A DNA stretch of 64,000 bases from Dichomitus squalens LYAD-421 SS1 (lineage: Eukaryota > Basidiomycota > Agaricomycetes > Polyporales > Polyporaceae): assembly GCF_000275845.1 (NCBI RefSeq), contig NW_006766883.1, forward strand, positions 2,129,843 to 2,193,842. Reading direction: 5' to 3'. Below, one piece after another: positions 59,463-64,000 of this stretch. The translations under genes and the position numbers were made by a program. Each line of letters begins with the position of its first letter. Within the stretch, counting starts at the first letter, position 1. The notes below the pieces were generated by a model. It was not told the origin of the DNA, did no database searches, and saw only the letters and a list, made by a program, of their open reading frames with translations.

Positions 59463-60328
59463 TCATGAGCGAGGAAGAACACGACTTGCCTCGCGATTCG
59501 CTACGAACCAGCTCGAACTGTCCACATCCCGCACGTTCATGTCACCGATCATTACGACGATCTGCTGGCCGTTCTTCCGAACGTCAGACATACTTATCAT
59601 GTAGAAGCACATATTCCGGCTCGCCTGACAGCCCAATAGCAACCTGCTGCCGGTCGGCATGGATGTTATCAGAGCCTGCGGAGATGAGGCCGCCGAATCA
59701 CATTGGAGAACGGGACCGAATATTTCTTCGCGAGTCGAGCGTTGGCGGGACCGATAGCGGTTGAGTCGGATTTGCAATACCCCGATCGGCTTTCACGTCG
59801 CGGTCGTTCCACGACGAGAGCTGTCACATAGAGGGCATTCAATCGCCTTGTACAGCACATTTCCCTCTGGCCATATGACCCGACAAGCTTTAGTGGGAAA
59901 CATAGTAACCGAGGATGCAGATGAGCGACTGCGGGCAGCGAGGACGACTGGATCGGGACGCAACTGCTATGTATCGCCTGTCACACATTGAGCGTCTGAA
60001 CGTTGTACACAACGCCAAGCGAGTCGTCCAAGAATTGGAAGCGCTCAACCAGGCCTAGGTCGGAGTACGATGGACGCATTGTCGCTGCCACCACACAACA
60101 GGACTGTGCCGGCGTATCGTTCACACAGGACGTCCAAGAGGGGTATTCGTCGGCATCGCTCTCCCATTGCACGAACGATCTATTTTGATAACTCATCACA
60201 TACTGGTTGGTTCCATTAAATATCAATGCTTCACGTAGAAGCTCGTAGAACCGATGCCGTCGCAACGCCGTACGCATGAACACCACGGGGTAGATTAGGA
60301 GCTTCTGTGTGTAGCTGCTCGACCGCAA
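59463..60328 (-). CDS. Unrecognised multi-exon gene, 5' end uncertain
   Basis: Three segments look like real protein and can be spliced in order. First, 60328-59985: FYELLREALIFNGTNQYVMS, SFVQWESDADEYPSWTSC, SDLGLVERFQFLDDSLGVVY. Second, an exon beginning near 59965: CRVIWPEGNVLYKAIECPLC. Third, after an acceptor near 59675: DNIHADRQQVAIGLSGEPEY, joined to SSWFVANREASRVLPRS and a stop at 59465-59463. The Cys and Trp content, N-glycosylation sites (NGT, NRS, NDT) and YPSWTSC..C pattern suggest an extracellular or luminal protein. No signal peptide or family is recognised, and the true start may lie upstream near 60500. It could also be a decayed gene. Confidence 0.4.
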
Positions 60329-60582
60329 TGAGGCTCGTTCGAGGGGTACGGAGGTGAGGTGGGTCGTAGAAGCACGAAGGGGGTTATTGGAGGCCTCGAC
60401 TCGTGGGAGCGGGCAGGGATCTCAGATGAGCCCTCGAGGAAGCGCGGGAGCAAGCTGCCATACCGGGCCGCAACGTCAACTATCAGTAGCCCCGGAGACA
60501 TCAGCGTCTATTACTCTGGATTGTGTTGTTGGCCATCCGTCTCTGAACACATACGCCTCCCTCTCCATCAGTCACTTGTGGC

Positions 60583-61941
60583 ATGTACCTGCTAGCCGGC
60601 CTCGCCTTCTTTGCCTACCTGCGTGCCACTGCTGCTCACAGTGGACACGAGCATGATGGCCCCCAGCCAGGAGAAACGGTTGCCCAGTACGCGGCAAGAC
60701 ACGTAAGTCTTGTACTGTCGGTCTCACCCCATCACGCCCCCTAATACTGGCATGCGCCCTCCAGATGGCCTCGGAACACCACATGTATGGCTCACATATG
60801 CCGAAGGCTGAATAGGGCAACTCATCTTCCTACGCAGCGACTCGTTCGATGTACCCAGCTTCTTCCAGCTTCATGACTTGAACCGGTGCGTCTCACCCAC
60901 CCCGAACCTTTCACATCCTTGCCGACTCGACGCTTGCTCTAGCGACAACCGCTGGGACAAGGAGGAGATCGAGGCTGTCTACGGTGTTCACCACGTGTAC
61001 TCCCAAAAGAAGTCCAAGGTGCGATCCGAACATGCCCGTACTTACCCCTACGAGTCGTGTGCTCAGCCCGAGACATTCCCGCAGGATGATGTGGAGCACC
61101 AGAAGAAGGCCGAATACATTGTTAGCACAGTCCTCAAGCGCCTGGATAAGAACGGAGACGAGACCATCACGCTTGACGAGCTCGAAGCCGTTGGCCTCGA
61201 TGGGTTGCCCAGTTTCGACGAGCTCGGTGCCGAGGGCCACCATTACGACGTCGAAAGTGGTGCGTCTTATCCATCTGTGCTTCCCCGTCTAGTCCCTTAA
61301 CCCTGCACTTTGCAGAGTTCTTCTTGCACCACGAAGGTAGAGCATTCCTCGTCCCTAGGCGCGCCACCTTATGTTAATGCGGGCCTTTCCAAATCATCCA
61401 GAACAGTTCCACTCTACCCCCGAGACGCAAACGGACGAGGCGTATACCCACCCGGAGGACATCGAGCACTTTGCGCACCACGAGCAGATCGAGCAGGTCG
61501 AGGCGGAGCGCGAGGCCAAGTTCCAGGGCATCTCTGTTGAAGAGGTCATCGCGCAGCACGAACCCCACGACCACCCCGAGCCACAACAACACGGCGACGA
61601 GCCGCAACTCGTGGTTCAGGACCCCCACAACGACCAGCTCCAAACCCCGGAACTGAGAGAGCCCTCGGTGAAGAAGCCGCAGCGTCCCATTCCGCCCGAG
61701 CAACAAGATCCAGTGGTGCGCTTTGCGAGTGCAAAGGCCGAGGCTGAGAGCCACGGCGAGTGGGGACAGGGTCAGGGGGGCTACAAGCCGCCCAAGTCCC
61801 CAGGGGAGAAGATGAGGAAGAACGTCCCGTACAAGGTGCGTCCTGACTCACTTCCTCCCTGTTACGTACCCTTCCAACCTGGATACTGATGGTAGGAAAA
61901 AATACAGTACAAGTTCCGCAGGACCTGGGGCGACTTCTGAA
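60583..61941 (+). CDS. Secretory-pathway EF-hand protein, SSP120/nucleobindin-like
   Basis: The ATG at 60583 opens a signal peptide (MYLLAGLAFFAYLRATAA). MASEHHIDSFDVPSFFQLHD leads into the first EF hand (DLNRDNRWDKEE) followed by VYGVHHVYSQKKSK. DDVEHQKKAEYIVSTVLKRL leads into the second EF hand (DKNGDETITLDE). Two EF hands of this spacing, the FFQLHDLN entry helix and the HH-rich segments are as in yeast Ssp120 and animal nucleobindins, Ca2+-binding proteins of the ER-Golgi lumen that help cargo receptors. The C-terminal half (HPEDIEHFAHHEQIEQVEAE and on) is a Glu/Gln/His/Pro-rich region ending NVPYK, then YKFRRTWGDF. Eight exons were placed, with splice phases closing; about 310 residues. 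The last exon uses the CAG just before TACAAG. Confidence 0.85.
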
Positions 61942-62855
61942 CATGACTCGACATGTTTTGTATTGGATTATGGTTGACGCGAGTCAAGGAGTGGAAAAAG
62001 CGGTGGCCGGTGTCTCGTAAGAGGTGATCGTCCGGTCCCGGATACCGCGCCCGTGGACCTGGGCGCATCTCAGATACCGATCGTCCAGCATGGCCCCTGG
62101 TGTTGTTGTATTTATCATCTCATCCATACTACTGGATCTATCGCCTTGCTCCATCGTGGCTGGATCTCGGCCTGCTGTCTGTATGTCAGCTGTCCCAAGA
62201 CCAAATACACCGATTGCTCGGCTGCTCGATGTACTGACTAAGAGCCCGGTGTTCGCGTCGACGTTCCGCTCCGTCGTCGCTGGCTTACACAATTACACGC
62301 TGACATGTGCCCCCGGAATCCCGAAGTCGCACAAGTCTTGTACCTGTGCGTCTGAGAACTGCTAGCGAGCATCAGGCAAGTTTCGTCCCGCGTCGTTCGC
62401 CGCGGTACATACTACATTCGTTAAGTCCGAGTTTCTACGTCACCTTCCACTATACTGATATCGGGCGAGTCCATGGGGGTTTTGAGGTCGGGCATAGTCT
62501 TGTCTCAACCCCTTGAAGAATGAGGCTGAGACTCGCCTCCATCATCACCGTTGCGCCAGCTGGACCAGACTGACTTGAAGGTTAAAGCAGCCGCAGCTTC
62601 GGGAACCGGGGAAACAACAGGGGCAGACGCAATGGTTCTCACGACAACGGCAATGGCAATGCAGACGTATCGTATTAGCAGTGGTATCAGGGCTACAACA
62701 GCGGGGTCCGAGCGTAGGGACGCATTACAGCATGACAGTAAGCAAATGTGAAGGGGGGGATTATGACTGTTCAGAATACCCATGCCATGAGTGGGAGAGG
62801 AAGCGGGGGGAGGGGCACAGTTGCAGGATTCCAGACGTGATCATCAGTACTGTCG
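61942..62855. other. Convergent gap, 914 bp
   Basis: This lies between the 3' ends of the EF-hand gene and DOP1. Frames here (for example 61984-62292 minus) show no resemblance to any family. No gene is supported. Confidence 0.5.
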
Positions 62856-64000
62856 TCACCTGCCCTCAAAGAGGTCTTCGAGCAGGCCGCGTTCTACCGC
62901 AGGCCAGTCGACCACCCCTCCACTGTTGTATACGCTCTCGTACGAGGATATGCTCGCCGCAGAGAAGAACGGTACCAGGTCACGGACACTATCAATTTGC
63001 CGAAGGGACTGGAGAAGTGGTCGGCGCATCTGTGCCGCGGTCGCGGAAGGCGTCGGCAGGTGCGATACGGGTGGTCGAGCGTCGCTCTGTACGATGATTG
63101 AGTAGTGAAGTCTTGACGGAATGCCCATTAGTCCCTACCTCTGGAATCGGAAGAGCCCCCACAACTTCAGCCAGCTGGTCTAGCAAGGCTTCCGGTGACC
63201 AGTCTTCAGGGCGGTAGACGGCGTCCACAGTGTCTGTGATGAAAATCCATTGATGTCTAAGGTGAATGTTAGTTCAAGGTCGAAGATTGTGTGCGTCCTG
63301 GCATGCTTACACCTGGAACTCCTCGGTTTGAAGCACGAGCAGTACGTCCAGCAGCTTGCTTGCGGAAAGTATGAGGCCGAGTTCTTCGGAGCCGTCGCTT
63401 GGTGGGCTGACGAGTATGCCGTCGAAAATACGGTACTGAAGATAGGCGGTCACGATATTGCCCTATAATCGAACTGGTTTCCGCTTACCAGCTCCGTCAA
63501 GATGACCGGCCAGAAGCTCGACAGATTGTGCGGGGAGAGCCGACATAGCAGCACGCGTACACAGAGGAACACTTCGCTCTGGACGATCGGCGCGGTAACA
63601 TTGCGGAGGGTGTCTACCAGCTTCTCCTGGATGCTAGGCAGCGAAGTCAGGAAGTGATTCTTCTCTGCCGACAGAATCACGTAGGATAGCCGCCGCAGGT
63701 TCAACGAACGCAACAGCATCTCGTATTCACGGTTTGTGAAGATGTTTGCCGACGCCGCTGTGGTAATTTTGCCTTGAAGAGCTGTCAGGACGCATCACAT
63801 GTGCATTGGACGAGAGAAATTGTCATACCAAGCAGTTCGGCTAAGGCAGTCCTGTCGGTGTCAAAGAGTGCCTTAATCATCGGCATCCACTTCTCTCCTG
63901 CATCCGCTGTCGAATTGAAGCATCTGTTGTCGTTGAGACAGTCCGTGACTGGTGCGCGCCATGCTTTCACCGCAACGTTGATCTTTGTCATCTCCCGAAT
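62856..64000 (-). CDS. DOP1: DOP1/Dopey family protein, C-terminal part (5' end outside window)
   Basis: The gene enters at the right edge in frame (INVAVKAWRAPVTDCLNDNR, WMPMIKALFDTDRTALAELL). After an intron it continues NIFTNREYEMLLRSLNLRRL, SYVILSAEKNHFLTSLPSIQ, QSEVFLCVRVLLCRLSPHNL and SSFWPVILTEL. This is the conserved C-terminal helical region of DOP1, the giant membrane-traffic protein that works with Mon2 and flippase Neo1 at Golgi and endosomes. Then come YRIFDGILVSPPSDGSEE, KLLDVLLVLQTEEFQ, HQWIFITDTVDAVY, a Pro/Thr-rich linker, and the ending SVRDLVPFFSAASISSYESV and LLEDLFEGR at the stop 62858-62856. About 330 residues are visible in five exons. Full-length DOP1 exceeds 1,600 residues, so most of the gene is to the right. 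Confidence 0.85.

Overview
This window reads as nuclear DNA of a basidiomycete fungus, most likely an Agaricomycete. Nearly every gene is split by short (about 45-70 nt) GT-AG introns. Several genes are fungal types: a PDR-type ABC-G drug pump, a SKI2 helicase, a Mei2-like RNA-binding protein, a fungal-style COQ1, and a two-domain membrane protein of a kind common in mushrooms. No bacterial-type operons, CRISPR arrays, rRNA or recognisable tRNA genes were seen. No intact transposon could be recognised. Coding spans below run from start to stop codon with introns included. Exon joins were worked out by hand from splice signals and reading frame.

Layout. 1-12.9 kb: an edge-truncated Ser/Pro-rich nuclear-type protein, a TPR protein, an RRM-like protein, a SIKE/FGFR1OP2-type coiled-coil protein and a long orphan protein. 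12.9-19.3 kb: a gene desert of about 6.5 kb, very large for this otherwise dense locus. 19.3-26.9 kb (all minus strand): a homeodomain-like regulator, polyprenyl diphosphate synthase COQ1, a LAMTOR2-like roadblock protein and a Mei2-like double-RRM protein. 27.3-34.2 kb: Rab5 GTPase, a Cdc25-type RasGEF and the ESCRT-III regulator IST1. 37.1-38.7 kb: a SAM-dependent methyltransferase. 39.5-41.1 kb: a membrane-anchored extracellular protein. 41.6-53.5 kb: housekeeping genes SKI2, calnexin, SNU114 and prefoldin subunit 1. 53.9-64 kb: a PDR transporter, an unrecognised multi-exon gene, an EF-hand secretory protein and the C-terminal end of a DOP1/Dopey gene running off the right edge.

The genes do not form one pathway. 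There is a loose concentration of endomembrane functions (LAMTOR2-like, Rab5, IST1, calnexin, EF-hand secretory protein, DOP1) and of RNA functions (Mei2-like, SKI2, SNU114). Several pairs are divergent over short shared promoters: Mei2-like/Rab5 over 402 bp, SNU114/prefoldin over 299 bp. The most unusual sequence-level features are micro-exons of 6, 11 and 21 nt in Rab5, IST1 and the methyltransferase, a GC-AG intron in the Mei2-like gene, tandem ACGTGGC motifs upstream of calnexin, and the large gene desert beside the homeodomain-like gene.
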